A DNA stretch of 64,000 nucleotides from Cladorrhinum sp. PSN259 (Eukaryota > Ascomycota > Sordariomycetes > Sordariales > Podosporaceae): the NCBI GenBank assembly GCA_033725935.1, contig MU867086.1, positions 372,001 through 436,000 on the forward strand, given 5' to 3'. The position numbers were made by a program, and so were the translations under genes. Shown piece after piece: positions 32,756 through 42,360 of the stretch. The notes beneath the pieces are model-generated. The model did no database searches. It was not told the DNA's origin and worked only from the letters and a program-made list of their open reading frames with translations. Position 1 is the stretch's first letter. Every line of letters begins with the position of its first letter.

Positions 32756-34345
32756 CTAAATGAATGCAATGTACGAAGCTTCTGCCGAGTTGAGCACACC
32801 GTCTGACCATGTCTCGATGCGCCATTTCATGTTCCTTGAGGACGACGATTCTGTAGCTACCATGGTGCGCAGGCTCATTGAGCGCCCGAAGTTGAGCGAG
32901 CTAAAGGCCGCCAGAACTGTCGGCTTGCTGTTGAAGCTCCTTGAGGGGTAACTCACCTGCCCACTCTGCTTGGCTATCCCCTTTTTGCTTGTGCTGAACG
33001 TCCCGCTAACTACGCCCACCTTATCGGCTGGGTGCGCTATCCATGCAGCCCCCACCAGGTGCGGCACTGTGTCCCCGCCTGCCTCCAGGCGAAACTTGAA
33101 GCCCTTGGTCGTGACGTCGGTAGCTTGGGCCCGAATGCGCCAGCCGCTGGTGGGAGAAGAGACGCCCAAATCTAGTTCGTTGAGCCATACAATGACATTT
33201 GGCGGCGAGGAATAAGGCCGCGGAAAATTGACGGTGCCGATTGTCTTCTTTGGCGGCGCATCTCCGACGCGCTTGTTGTCCTCGGTCGAAAACTGGCCTA
33301 TTTGGAAGTCCGGGTCAGTCGCCGCCGCATGGAACCAGGTGCAGCTGGCCGAGTATAGCCTTGTGTCGGACCATGTGTCGATGTGAATCTTGGCCGAATT
33401 TTTCTTGATCCTGTCGGCATGGGCCTTGACGCGAATGTTGGTTGCGCCGTTGACATCGAGCCAGTTCAGCCCCACGGCGAGAGACGGAGCCGTGCTGTAG
33501 TCGCCGACCAGGGCTTGGATCTTGGAGGCCTTCCTCCCCGTGTCGTCCCAGTTTCTCACCTCCATGGTGTTGAAAGTGAAAACGGGAGTGGGAGCTGGTG
33601 GGTAGGCTTCGGCTATGATCATCTTGTCCTTGGCCGACAGCTGCCAGTTGTCGCCGCTCGAGTACTTTCCCTTGGTGAACTCGGCAGGGATGGGGTAGAG
33701 CATGATCGAGTCTCGATCGAATTCCGAGCTCAGGATACCGACCGGGTTAGATCGGTTGAGCACATTAATGTCGACCTCGCTGCGGCTCATGCCAAGCCCC
33801 TTGTAATATTGGTAGACAACCGGCTTGTCCCATGGTATGGAAAAGCTCGGTGACTGGTGCTCGTGGATGCATCCCAGGACATGGCCGAATTCGTGCAGGA
33901 TGTCGGCCGAGAAATTCCTTTCCGGGGCCGCATCCGGAAGGTCGCCAAAGTTAACCGTCGGCTTATCGTCAGGCCAGGCTAGACATTCCGTGCCGACGGC
34001 CGACCACGTCGACCTGCTGTTGTCGAAGTTGACTCGGACCTCGGCACGCCCTGCAGTGACAAAGTCAAACTTGATGTTGGCATATTTGGTCCACTCGTTG
34101 GCGTACTGTCGAACCTTGGACTTTTGTTTATCCGACCCGTTGAGAAAGCGCACACGCAAAGTTCGTCCATTTTTCCACTTTGTGCCGATGCGGATCGCGG
34201 CGCGGAGCATTGGCACTGGTGCGTCCGAGCCGGCCCGCGAAAGGTCGGGGCCGTTGAGGGGGTTTTCTTCGATGGCCAGTTCATCCGCCCGTGCCCGAAG
34301 AGCGGCCGTTATCGGGGGATGAGTGCAGGTACGGAAGCCAGCCAT
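32756..34345 (-). CDS. Metzincin-type zinc metalloprotease with C-terminal H-type lectin-like repeats
   Basis: Single exon, 529 residues from the ATG at 34345. The catalytic domain spans about 45-255: the zinc-binding HEFGHVLGCIH is at 151-161, with E162 completing the astacin-like HExxHxxGxxHE, and the Met-turn DSIMLYP lies at 212-218. From about residue 257 three repeats of 85-95 residues resemble the H-type lectin fold. Each has a variant of P(N/T)V(I/L)(V/A)..L..L(D/N), a central basic strand and a W-rich end (HIDTWSD, RIRAQATD, RIETWSDG). H-type lectins bind N-acetylgalactosamine in known cases. A fusion would place a protease on glycan-bearing surfaces, but no signal peptide is visible, so it is either intracellular or exported unconventionally. 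Substrate unknown. Confidence 0.82.
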   Translation of the reverse strand: MAGFRTCTHPPITAALRARADELAIEENPLNGPDLSRAGSDAPVPMLRAAIRIGTKWKNGRTLRVRFLNGSDKQKSKVRQYANEWTKYANIKFDFVTAGRAEVRVNFDNSRSTWSAVGTECLAWPDDKPTVNFGDLPDAAPERNFSADILHEFGHVLGCIHEHQSPSFSIPWDKPVVYQYYKGLGMSRSEVDINVLNRSNPVGILSSEFDRDSIMLYPIPAEFTKGKYSSGDNWQLSAKDKMIIAEAYPPAPTPVFTFNTMEVRNWDDTGRKASKIQALVGDYSTAPSLAVGLNWLDVNGATNIRVKAHADRIKKNSAKIHIDTWSDTRLYSASCTWFHAAATDPDFQIGQFSTEDNKRVGDAPPKKTIGTVNFPRPYSSPPNVIVWLNELDLGVSSPTSGWRIRAQATDVTTKGFKFRLEAGGDTVPHLVGAAWIAHPADKVGVVSGTFSTSKKGIAKQSGQVSYPSRSFNSKPTVLAAFSSLNFGRSMSLRTMVATESSSSRNMKWRIETWSDGVLNSAEASYIAFI

Positions 34346-34401
34346 GGCTAAGATGAGGTGAGAGTGGCAGCTTGTCGAGATTCTGGTGGATGAAGGCTAG
34401 A

Positions 34402-34485
34402 GCCGAAGCAGAAATGGGGAGGAGTAGGGGCCAAGGCATAAACAGTAAATGACAATTCATCAAAGAAGAGAAATCAACTGTGTCT
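34402..34485. repeat. 84-bp direct repeat, copy 1
   Basis: Matches 34566-34649 at 83 of 84 positions; the only difference is GACAATT here and GATAATT there. It starts 57 bp before the metalloprotease start codon. Confidence 0.9.
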
Positions 34486-34565
34486 AGCACGAGGGCGATG
34501 GCGCAGCAAACATTAACATAAACGCAAAAATTGGTGCAGTGTCTTGCGGAAAGGCCTTTTTCAAT

Positions 34566-34649
34566 GCCGAAGCAGAAATGGGGAGGAGTAGGGGCCAAGG
34601 CATAAACAGTAAATGATAATTCATCAAAGAAGAGAAATCAACTGTGTCT
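34566..34649. repeat. 84-bp direct repeat, copy 2
   Basis: Second copy, offset 164 bp from copy 1, with one C-to-T difference. Both lie in the metalloprotease upstream region. Confidence 0.9.
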
Positions 34650-35298
34650 CCGTTGTGGGCACACATGCATGTCACACGGTAAAACAACAAAAACTGGGTC
34701 ACTTGACTGAGTAAAAATGAGTTGGTTACCTCGAAAGGTTGACACAGAAAGTGATCACTCAACAAGTTGTCCTTTCAAGAACAAATAAATTCATGTCCAC
34801 CCACTCCCTTCTAGCCCGCGTCTACCTGAATATGCATCATACACAGTGCCCTCCCTCGAGCTCTAGTCTATGCCTGTTTAATCAAATTTGCACATGCAAC
34901 CCTCGCCGAGGTTGAATCGTGAAACACAACTGAGCGATCCCCAATATATCCAAGCACAGCTGCTCCTTTCGGGTTGCTTCTAAAGTCTGAAAAATTATCT
35001 ATTTCTACGTCGCGTCCGTTCGATCATGGGGCCCTTTGGCGATGGGACAAAAACAACGAGCAGCCTGCACCATGTGCTAAAATCCCAGCTGGGCAGCGAC
35101 GCATTCCGGCTGAAGGAGCGTTCTGGGAGACGCCGAGATGGTTGGGCACTGGCGTGGGGGGATGTCTGGCTCTATTGCCCAAGAGCAAGCCATGCAACCC
35201 GACCAAAGTTAGGAAAAAAGTGCAGGACCTGACGACGTTAAGACTCTCAACAAAGCAACGACGACAGACGCACCCATCAACTCAAGCACAGCTCCCAA
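34650..35298. other. Divergent promoter region
   Basis: Lies between the metalloprotease (-) and the orphan gene (+). No other feature claimed. Confidence 0.45.
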
Positions 35299-36021
35299 AT
35301 GGGCCAGTCCGCCGGCAAAGAATCGGCCCCGGCCAAGACACACCTCCATCTACACCAAGGCGCACCACCCCGCAAAATGCAAACAAACCTCCCAGGCCCT
35401 CGCGAGACCATCGTCTCGGCGGTGCACGGCAACACGGGCTGCTCCGACAATGCCAGCCCAGTGGCCGTCTATCACTACGCCCAGGGCGTGGTCATCACCC
35501 CGCCGCCCTCCCCTTCCTCCAGCTCCAAACCGAGCGTCAAGGACGCTGTACGTGTGGGCAAGATACACTTCACCCTCCCAACACTGAGGGCCGCCGAGGA
35601 GAATACAACCAACGGCACGCTCACAGGCCGAGCAATGGTATCTACATCTCTTGAGATTCAAGCGGCGCCGTATGCCCATCCTGGCACATCACTCGATGTG
35701 TCAGGACCGGGAAGGGGAAAAGGAAAGGGACAAGGACAGGCCGACATTACGGCTGTCGAGCTCTACAGTGGCCGGGATTCACTGGGATCGTGGGGAGGGG
35801 GTGCGCCCAAGGAGAAAGAGAGTTGGCAGTCGACGCCACTGCCTGCCCACGATGACTTTAGGATTCATCTTGGCACGAACATCCACGGGTCGTCGCAGGA
35901 CGGGCTCGCCGATAACCCGGGGGGTCTAGGAGTGACGCTGACTGTCGAGTTTCGAGGTGGCGAGGCCGCGCTGATGATTTCGTCGGTGGCATTGGTTCGG
36001 ACAGTGAGGGGCAGAGGTTAA
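35299..36021 (+). CDS. Hypothetical protein, unknown function
   Basis: Single exon, 240 residues from the ATG at 35299. I do not recognise a family. The N-terminal ~60 residues are polar. The rest alternates hydrophobic strands with loops (SPVAVYHYAQGVVITPP, VGKIHFTLPTL, AMVSTSLEIQAAPY, ADITAVELYSG, FRIHLGTNIHG, VTLTVEFRGGEAALMISSVALV), which suggests a beta-sandwich. A Gly/Lys-rich linker (GRGKGKGQGQ) sits in the middle. No signal peptide, membrane span or conserved cysteine pattern is seen. It is divergently transcribed from the metalloprotease-lectin gene across about 950 bp, so co-regulation is possible but unproven. The strand pattern and clean frame favour a real gene. Confidence 0.6.
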   Translation: MGQSAGKESAPAKTHLHLHQGAPPRKMQTNLPGPRETIVSAVHGNTGCSDNASPVAVYHYAQGVVITPPPSPSSSSKPSVKDAVRVGKIHFTLPTLRAAEENTTNGTLTGRAMVSTSLEIQAAPYAHPGTSLDVSGPGRGKGKGQGQADITAVELYSGRDSLGSWGGGAPKEKESWQSTPLPAHDDFRIHLGTNIHGSSQDGLADNPGGLGVTLTVEFRGGEAALMISSVALVRTVRGRG

Positions 36022-36829
36022 GGGAATGCACGTCTAAGGTTCATTGGTTTTCAAAGTGCTTTCAGTTGGACGAGGTCGAGGAGGAGAATGTTTGGGAATG
36101 GAAATAGGTTTAGCGTAACTACCCACTTGCATAATTGCATTTCTATTTGAAAGTTGAAAATCTCCTATTCGAGCCGACATGCCAAGCCCTACACTCCTAT
36201 GACGTGGCCGATCACAAGCTAGAGCTCGCTCCGGAACATGTCCAAAACTTGCAGCTTCTCCCCCAAGCACTCACAGGTTCATACTCGTCCACCTATCATC
36301 ATTTTTTCCCATCGCTTTTTAACCACTTCGACCCTCCTTGCCTGCGACCCAATTACCATGGGTAATTTACAGCCCCAGCTTGGGCATCCATCCCTGCACC
36401 CCGAATCGAATGTGCATGAAAATGGGGAGAGTTGCAGAGCCAAGATGGAAGTGGTGTAGGATTTGTTTGGGAAGACTTGCAGTTTTGCCCGCTGACCTCT
36501 TGCGTCACTCTGTTCTTACACAGATACACAACAATCTCAAACGTGGCCAGGTTTTTGTTTGCATTCCAAAGATGATGCATTGCTGCCAAACCCAGGTCGA
36601 AAGGACAGCTCAGAGGAACATTTTGCCAATCACCATCACCCTTCATTTTCGGCGCATGCGCGACAACCGAACCGATATGGCCGCGCGCAACTAGTTTGTA
36701 ATGCATGTGCCGTGACAAGACTTAATACGCCATCATGCTCACGGCACTGAGAACCGGGCTTTCTCAAACACACCCACAAACCATTTACAAGCCTTCAATA
36801 GCAATAACCAGGCAGCAGCCTAACACACC
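36022..36829. other. Intergenic, upstream of the alpha-kinase gene
   Basis: No gene recognised. Likely holds the promoter of the gene at 36830. Confidence 0.45.
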
Positions 36830-39628
36830 ATGGCCTCACACACGCGCAGATCCTCTTCGACTGTGACCACATTGGTGGCCGAGTCAACCACTACCGAAGA
36901 ACACCGGGACAAGGAGGAGTTCGAACGGCTACTTCGCGAGGCTAGACATCCTGCGGCTACGAAGCCATGCGAAATCGAAGAAGAGTTTAAGCGCATGCGT
37001 TTAGAGTTCCGTGGGCCCGCTACACCCTCGACTTCGGTACCCACGTCGCCGAGAACGCCGACAACATCGACACGCACTCGCGAGCGTCTCCGGGAGGCTG
37101 AGGAGGAGCTAGCCCGGGCACGTCGAGGCGAGCCTCCGGCAACATCAACGCGGACTCGAGAGAGACTTTGGGAGATTGAGGAGGAGCTAGCCCGGGCAAA
37201 ACGAGGCGCCCAAGGACCGTATACTCCGCCCGCTTCGGCACACACATCGCCGCTGACATCGACACGTACTCGCGAGCGTCTCCGGGAGGCTGAGGAGGAG
37301 CTAGCCCGAGCACGTCGAGGCGAGCCTCCGGCAACATCAACGCGGACTCGTGAGCGACTTCGGGAGATTGAGGAGGAGCTAGAGCGGGCACGTCGTAAGG
37401 TCCCGCCCCCCACTTCAACAGGAACTCGAGAGAGGCTTCGTCAAGCCGAAGAGAGAGCCCGTAAGGCCGAGGCCCTCGCCAGTCGTTTAAAACGCGAGGC
37501 GGACGTGGCCGCGGGATTCCCCGGAGATGCAAGTCGCCGGCTGAGGGACCTCAAGCGCGCCGAATCCGAAGCCGCATCCCGGATGGGAAAACGGTCAACG
37601 GCGGGACTGCTCAAAGCTGCCTGCTCGACTGACCTACTCTTCCTCATCGACACGACGGGCTCGATGCACAACTACATCGAGGCAGCCAAGAACCAAGTAA
37701 GGACCATTGTTAGCGATATCGGGAATGCGTTCTACAATGAAGCCGAGATCCGCATCGCCGTCGTCAGCTACAAGGACCACTCAGACTCGCCTAATATCGA
37801 GTTTCTGGACTTTACAACTTCGGTCTCTGCTGTATATTCCTTCTTGGACAGGCTGAAGGCTAGCGGCGGATCAGACGCACCCGAGGATGTCCTCGGCGGG
37901 CTCCGTCAAGCTCTAGACGCATCTTGGAGGCACCAGACGCGATGCATTATCCACATTGCCGATGCGCCGCCCCACGGCCGTACCCTACACGATTTTCGTG
38001 ATAATGCTGATTCGTATGCCACTCCCGGCAGCGAGCCACATGGCCTCACCCACCAGTCCTTGCTGCCCCGACTGGTGAGCCTCCACATAAATTACGCCCT
38101 GCTTCGTATCAACAACAGCACGGACCGCATGGCCTACACCTTTCTTCAAGCCTACGGAGCTGCGGCGGCCGATGGCGCCCTGCTACCAACCAACAAATAT
38201 GCGGGCTCTGTGGTGAGCGGAACCGGGCGCGGCGCTGCGGGCAGCCTGCTATTCCGCGAGGCCGAGCTGGGCACTACTTTTGCAGCGCTGCGATACTTGG
38301 TAGTCAAAGCTGTTACGGCATCAGCCTCGCGTACCGCTGTCCGCCACGTTACCTGGATGGACAAGAAAAACCCGGGTTCAGGGTTGGTGCCCATTACCGA
38401 GTTGTCGGAAGCTGAAACAGCTGTCGATAGTGTGCCGCTTGATTCTTCTCCTGCTCAGTGGGACTCGGAGTCGTGGTTTGATGAGACGCTTACCCTCCAC
38501 GGCTTCAGCTTAGAGGCTATCGTCCACGAGGCTACAACTCTCGATGACATGATGGCGTCGGATGAGAGCATTGGCGTCAGTGTGTTGCACCTTACCGTCA
38601 AAAAGCGGAAGAACCCGTTCGCCCAGGGCGCGCTGCGCTTAGCCTTCCACGCGCGCACTGCAGCCTCGACAGCTCACTACGTCGTCAAGACGTCTAAGCG
38701 TAGAGAAGAGCTCCCCGTCTTCGTCGAAGAGATGCGCTGCCAGGCCCTCGCCAAGTCCTTCGCCCTCGAGTTCAACAGCTTTTTTGACGGAGAGCACACC
38801 ATCGACTTCGTCACCACGACGTGCTTCAAAGGCTGCTCCTCGTCAGCCGATGCCGCATCCTGCATCTCGCTCGAACCTTTCCTTGATGGTAAATACGTCA
38901 AGTACAATGGCAACGCCGGCTTCGTTGATGAGAAGGACGACAGTCCGGCTAACCGAGCGGCTCAAGCATTTTCTCACTTCACCTTTGAGCGGTCAAAAGG
39001 TCGATTCCTCGTCTGCGACCTCCAGGGGGTAGGCGAGTTCCTGACAGATCCCGTTGTCCACACGGCTGATGAGAACCGCTTCAAGTTATCGCGCACCAAC
39101 CTCGGGTTGGAGGGCATGAAGCTCTTCTTCATGTCCCACCAATGCAATGACGAATGCCGCCGGTTGGGACTGCGCAGCAGCCAGGATACCCTCAAGTCCG
39201 ACACCCCCATCTTCCGCGAGTCGTGGCCTCCAATGGCCGAGGCCGTCTGCTGCTCCAATAAAATGTGCGAGCGCATCCTGCGGCGCGGCGAGGCTAATTC
39301 GGTCGAGAGGTATCCTGGATATCATTGGTGCCATGAATGCTTGCCGCAGCTGGAAGCCTTCATGGTTAAGTGGGTGTGCGCCGAGGACGGCCCCCCAACC
39401 CATGACTTTGAGGTCTCGCGCTTCTTCTACGAGTCACAAGGTTTGCCCGTGCCCCGCAAGTGCCAGCGTCACCGCGAGGGCGGCGCCATGACGGCAATCA
39501 GCGACGAGATTGGAGCTTTTGGGGCTGTTTCGTTTCGCGAAACCATGCGCAAATCAGCCCGTGCCATGGACAGCACCATGGTAGCCGGGGCGCTCTGGGA
39601 CAGCCTAAATTCCGCAAGTATGAAATGA
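36830..39628 (+). CDS. vWA-domain alpha-kinase (VwkA/MHCK/EF2K family)
   Basis: Single exon, 932 residues from the ATG at 36830. Residues 79-216 form five coiled-coil repeats beginning TSTRTRERL(R/W)E. A von Willebrand A domain (about 265-470) has a metal site LIDTTGSMH at 272-280, SYKDH at 313-317 and GGSDAPED at 346-353. The atypical alpha-kinase domain (about 595-780) shows the nucleotide-lysine region AHYVVKTSK, CISLEPFLDGKYVKYN, the FLVCDLQGVG loop and the zinc site SHQCNDECRRLG. After it lie CxxxxC pairs (CCSNKMCERI, WCHECL) that may bind another zinc. Relatives phosphorylate myosin heavy chains or elongation factor 2 in alpha-helical targets. The Dictyostelium vWA-kinase affects myosin II; the substrate in fungi is unclear. 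Confidence 0.9.
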   Translation: MASHTRRSSSTVTTLVAESTTTEEHRDKEEFERLLREARHPAATKPCEIEEEFKRMRLEFRGPATPSTSVPTSPRTPTTSTRTRERLREAEEELARARRGEPPATSTRTRERLWEIEEELARAKRGAQGPYTPPASAHTSPLTSTRTRERLREAEEELARARRGEPPATSTRTRERLREIEEELERARRKVPPPTSTGTRERLRQAEERARKAEALASRLKREADVAAGFPGDASRRLRDLKRAESEAASRMGKRSTAGLLKAACSTDLLFLIDTTGSMHNYIEAAKNQVRTIVSDIGNAFYNEAEIRIAVVSYKDHSDSPNIEFLDFTTSVSAVYSFLDRLKASGGSDAPEDVLGGLRQALDASWRHQTRCIIHIADAPPHGRTLHDFRDNADSYATPGSEPHGLTHQSLLPRLVSLHINYALLRINNSTDRMAYTFLQAYGAAAADGALLPTNKYAGSVVSGTGRGAAGSLLFREAELGTTFAALRYLVVKAVTASASRTAVRHVTWMDKKNPGSGLVPITELSEAETAVDSVPLDSSPAQWDSESWFDETLTLHGFSLEAIVHEATTLDDMMASDESIGVSVLHLTVKKRKNPFAQGALRLAFHARTAASTAHYVVKTSKRREELPVFVEEMRCQALAKSFALEFNSFFDGEHTIDFVTTTCFKGCSSSADAASCISLEPFLDGKYVKYNGNAGFVDEKDDSPANRAAQAFSHFTFERSKGRFLVCDLQGVGEFLTDPVVHTADENRFKLSRTNLGLEGMKLFFMSHQCNDECRRLGLRSSQDTLKSDTPIFRESWPPMAEAVCCSNKMCERILRRGEANSVERYPGYHWCHECLPQLEAFMVKWVCAEDGPPTHDFEVSRFFYESQGLPVPRKCQRHREGGAMTAISDEIGAFGAVSFRETMRKSARAMDSTMVAGALWDSLNSASMK
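37064..37477 (+). repeat. Intragenic minisatellite encoding 26-residue coiled-coil repeats
   Basis: Five units start at residues 79, 105, 143, 169 and 195 of the alpha-kinase. Three of the four spacings are 26 residues (78 bp) and one is 38. Units 1 and 3 are nearly identical in DNA, pointing to recent duplication or conversion. Confidence 0.85.
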
Positions 39629-39905
39629 TTTGTTCCATGTACATAGTCGCAATGAGAACGCTACCGAATTTCAAAAATGATAATTTTGCTATAGAATAAT
39701 TGATCTATGATAAAAGAATGATACTTGTGGAGCAGGGCTCTCATATTTGGTAATAGCTTGATACGCTCTCGAGTAAACCATCGAGGTACCCGTTCCCCTT
39801 GCACTTGGTCTCGACACAGCACCGCGAATGTAGGTACGCGCCAAGGGGCTGTGCCGGTGGGCACTTACAAGACGAGCATTCTTGTGGGTCGGGGTCCCTG
39901 AGAAG

Positions 39906-40322
39906 ATGGGAACCAGTCGGTGGGGTTGTTCCGACCTCCTGAGCGACGAATGGGAGTGGAAGAGCATTATACGACATCCGTCGGGAGACGTAGCGAAGCG
40001 GTTGGAGGGCACTAAGCAGAAATTTATTAAGCTGTCTGCGGGGACGGCCATGAACCAAGAGATTGAGGAGGTAAGGTTTAACGATTGGTTTATAGAGCAG
40101 TGTCCGCGATATGGCGGCAAGTATGAGTTTTATAATGTCATAGCGGTTGGAAGAGTTGGTGGTGATGTTGCATGCAGGTTGACTATGGGGCGTGTGGTTA
40201 AGGAGGCATGGGAGGCGCTGGTAACTGAGTGGTGTGAGATAAAACTAGGTTATTGGAGGTTATGTGAAGATTGCCTACCGTTAAATCTAGCTAATGGGCA
40301 GCCATCCGGCCTCATAACCTAA
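39906..40322 (+). pseudogene. C-terminal relic of a HET-family protein
   Basis: From the ATG at 39906 a 138-residue frame ends at 40322. Its second half (KYEFYNVIAVGR, VACRLTMGRVVKEAWE, EIKLG) resembles the usual end of long HET-domain proteins, where a conserved (Y)NVLWVEW-like strand precedes (G)RVxKxxWE and xLxLG. No HET domain lies upstream, and the alpha-kinase gene occupies that side. Probably a truncated remnant; the assignment rests on this C-terminal pattern only. Confidence 0.5.
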
Positions 40323-41373
40323 TTAACTATCTGACTAACCTGAGGCCTCTGCCCCCCCGCGGACACCTCTTAAACAAAATCTTTAAGCGGATAGATATAT
40401 AGGCAAGGATTCTTAAGACTATTCATTCATAGTGGGTTTGAACACAATATAGCTCCCAGACCATAGCTTATATATAGGCGGGAAATTGGGGTAGTCCCTC
40501 CTCCCCAGGTGCTTTCTAAGCCTTGGCTGCGAATCCCTAAGGGTAATTAACGTGAGTCGCCTTCGTCAAACATCTGCGCCTCTAGCTTTATAAGATTCTC
40601 TAGCAGATGAATAACCCTAATTACCTACCTGTCAGTTATGTATGCAATTGTAAGCTTAGGTTATAATGCCAGTCCATTAGGGTGATTTTCGGCAAGTACC
40701 CTCTTATATACTTCCACCACATGCTTAAGCATATCGACTATTTCTTTACTTAACTATTTAAGCGGTAAGCTAATGCAAGCGTGTGTTATAATGTTAGTTG
40801 ACTAGGATAATTTTCGGTATCTTTACTTAATTGCTACTAATAACACTACTTTAACATGCTATCTCCCTTAATCAATCATCCCCTAACAACTATTTTAATT
40901 AGCCTTAGGGAACGTTAATCTTTGGCGATTAGTAGGATAATACTAGGATACTAGATTAAAGTTCCCGTCCTAACCTAAATCGGTACCGGTACGTAATGAT
41001 TACTCGTCCACTGTTACCTGGGACATCAGCGACCCTACCGTCATAACCGTAGAGTCGTGATACATGCGCATTCGGGACTTGGAGGCGGAAGTCGGCTATC
41101 TATAAGTGATAAGCGGCCCAATCACGTAAGGGCGCTAACAATACCACACTCAGGCTCAGCGCTATTATAACATGACCTAATTTACCGGTAGATTAATTTC
41201 AAGCCCCATCTACCAGGTAGGCACCCGTCCTTACCCTAGGTTTTTACTATTGGAGTTTCTTGTATATAAATAATGAACGGGACGGATCTGTCTGGCGTGG
41301 AAATGGACTGGATACTGTGTGTGATCGTTAGACATTACCGTATGTCTGGATCCCTAGGTTTGAAATCGCTAAG
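40323..41373. other. AT-rich intergenic with a degenerate repeat pair
   Basis: Two related segments near 40641-40705 and 40771-40830 share GTTATAATG, a (C/G)ATTAGG/ACTAGG block and ATTTTCGG. The second is poorer in C and G, as RIP would cause. The promoter of the esterase follows at the right end. Confidence 0.5.
41263..41272 (+). promoter_or_regulatory. TATA box of the CE3 esterase gene
   Basis: TATATAAATA, about 105 bp upstream of the ATG at 41374. A good consensus match at a plausible distance. Confidence 0.5.
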
Positions 41374-42134
41374 ATGAAGTTCAACTCCTTCCTCGCCATC
41401 GCGGGCCTCGCTGCCGTGGGCATGGCCCAGACGAAGCTTAAAGTTAGTAAGTAGTAACGACCCTAATCCTCCCCCTTTTACGCAACCCCCCGTACTTACA
41501 CTTACTCCCAGTGTTCCTCGGCGACTCCATTACGGAAATAACCTGCTGGCGCCCCCAAGTATGGTCTCAACTCGTGTCCGCCAACCTCACCTCCTCGATC
41601 CAACTAGTCGGCTCCATGAACTCGGTCTCCGGCAGCTGCTCCAAGCCCGCCGGCTTCGACGCCCGCCACGAAGGCCACTCGGGCTACCAAGCCTACGACG
41701 TAGCGCGCACCTACATTGCCGGCTGGGTGAAGAGCACCAAGCCTGACATCGTTAACTTCATGCTCGGCACCAACGACGTCAACATCGGCAAGCGCGACGC
41801 TAACACCATTCTTAACGCCTACACCTCCATCCTGACCGCGATCCGCTCCGCCAACCCTAACGTCAGCGTCATCATCGATAAGATGATCCCGACCAGCTGG
41901 AGCGACACTACGATTGAATCGGTAAACACGCAGATTCCGGCTTGGGCGAGTAAGAATTCTACGCCGCAGAGCCCTATAACCGTAGCGGACTGTTCGCGGG
42001 CCGCCGGTATGACGAATGCTATGTTGCAGGGGGATAAGGTTCATCCGAACAGCCAGGGGGATGCCTTCATTGCGAAGCAAATCGGACCAGTTTTGATCAA
42101 GGTGATTAAGGCGAAGCTGGAGACTACTGCTTGA
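41374..42134 (+). CDS. Secreted SGNH esterase, carbohydrate esterase family 3 type
   Basis: Two exons, 41374-41446 and 41512-42134, with a 65-bp intron (donor GTAAGT), giving 231 residues. The first exon encodes a signal peptide (MKFNSFLAIAGLAAVGMAQ). Catalytic features of the SGNH/GDSL fold are the nucleophile block FLGDSITEITCW (Ser30), HEGHSGYQA, the FMLGTNDV block and the closing dyad GDKVHPNSQGD (Asp199, His202). This pattern matches CE3 acetylxylan esterases, which remove O-acetyl groups from plant xylan outside the cell. An ADCS motif near the end is typical of the family. The gene sits between two receptor relics but shows no mutation of its own. A TATA box lies at 41263. Confidence 0.88.
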
Positions 42135-42260
42135 AACTTCATCAAGTAGGAAAGGGATAAGTGTATCGTAACTGCGTAAGCCTCTCCATGGTGTGTTGCC
42201 GCATGGTAGCTAGGTAGGTAGGTAATTTTCTTCCCCGTACATCTGCGTCGTGGAGGGGAA

Positions 42261-42275
42261 GGGGGGGGGGGGGGG
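42261..42275. repeat. Poly-G tract (15 G)
   Basis: Fifteen uninterrupted G immediately after GGAGGGGAA. Potentially unstable, and capable of G-quadruplex formation together with the preceding G runs. Confidence 0.8.
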
Positions 42276-42360
42276 TCGTACCGGTGTAGAAATACTAAGT
42301 TTAGCAGTCTCGGGAATATAAGTATATAAAAGTGCGAGATGATATCGATATTAAAGAAGG

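Noticed and set aside
36820..37532. Minus-strand frames opposite the alpha-kinase N-terminus
   Set aside because: They are reverse readings of the GC-rich coiled-coil minisatellite.
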